Below, piece by piece: positions 32,744 to 32,750 of a stretch of DNA of 32,750 nt. Positions within the stretch are counted from its first letter, which is position 1; each line of letters opens with the position of its first letter. The translations under genes and the position numbers were made by a program. The stretch lies in assembly GCA_000739535.1 (NCBI GenBank), contig DF820465.1, positions 1 to 32,750 on the forward strand, given 5' to 3'. The stretch is from Candidatus Vecturithrix granuli (GTDB lineage: Bacteria; Moduliflexota; Moduliflexia; Moduliflexales; Moduliflexaceae). The notes below the pieces were generated by a model. It was given only the letters and a program-made list of their open reading frames with translations. It had not been told where the DNA came from and did not search any database.

Positions 32744-32750
32744 CCTGCGT

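Overview
The window looks like an accessory region of a Gram-negative, diderm, environmental bacterium with a repeat-rich genome. The evidence is an ABC-transporter (Wzm/Wzt) polysaccharide export pair, a lipobox lipoprotein, a PEP-CTERM surface protein, toxin-antitoxin-like HEPN/MNT pairs, and several families of short dispersed palindromic repeats. No rRNA, tRNA or housekeeping gene is present to fix the taxonomy. The combination is typical of uncultivated, large-genome lineages (Modulibacteria/KSB3-like bacteria are one guess, not a conclusion).

Left flank (1-5250). This is a decayed, mobile-element-like zone. It holds a long inverted repeat (20-160), three copies of a dispersed repeat with a GGRACAACAGCGGATG core, a RecG/AlbA_2-like pseudogene in three frames (666-1413), an MNT nucleotidyltransferase/HepT-like pair on the + strand (1498-2398), and an AAA-ATPase-like/PD-(D/E)XK protein on the - strand (2626-4383). 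It also holds a remnant antitoxin gene and two copies of a nearly consensus sigma70 promoter cassette.

Secreted protein block (5260-10726, - strand). There is a PEP-CTERM protein, a secreted five-repeat protein, and a 1182-residue secreted parallel beta-helix protein. The last two end in the same module: five 48-residue Trp-rich repeats, possibly a five-bladed beta-propeller, followed by an ~85-residue InlB-B-repeat-like domain.

Polysaccharide block (11080-31368, - strand). In transcription order this runs: GT4 glycosyltransferase, GDP-L-fucose synthase (fcl), ABC permease (wzm), ABC ATPase with Wzt C-terminal domain (wzt), a 1226-residue pyruvyltransferase/methyltransferase/GT9/coiled-coil fusion, a GT2, a GT2-methyltransferase fusion, a GT4, a lipoprotein of the sulfatase/alkaline phosphatase superfamily, an aldo/keto reductase-like/Fe-S/Ig/Ig/aminotransferase fusion, and a radical SAM/SPASM protein with an N-terminal Ig-like domain. 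fcl to the GT2-methyltransferase gene is tightly packed (overlaps or gaps of 3-16 bases), so it is probably one operon. It should make and export a fucose-containing, decorated glycan by the ABC-dependent route. The gene for GDP-mannose dehydratase, which supplies the Fcl substrate, is not in the window.

Right flank (31381-32750). There is a 31-codon remnant of a second Wzt-type ATPase, an MNT/HEPN pair, and a truncated second HEPN copy next to dispersed repeats.

The best candidate for something undescribed is the pair at 11080-16437. A multidomain aminotransferase fused to an aldo/keto reductase-like domain that appears to have lost most of its catalytic tetrad shares a distinctive NTGxxxW Ig-like module (three copies in all) with a neighbouring radical SAM enzyme. 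A second candidate is the shared propeller-plus-InlB module of the two large secreted proteins.
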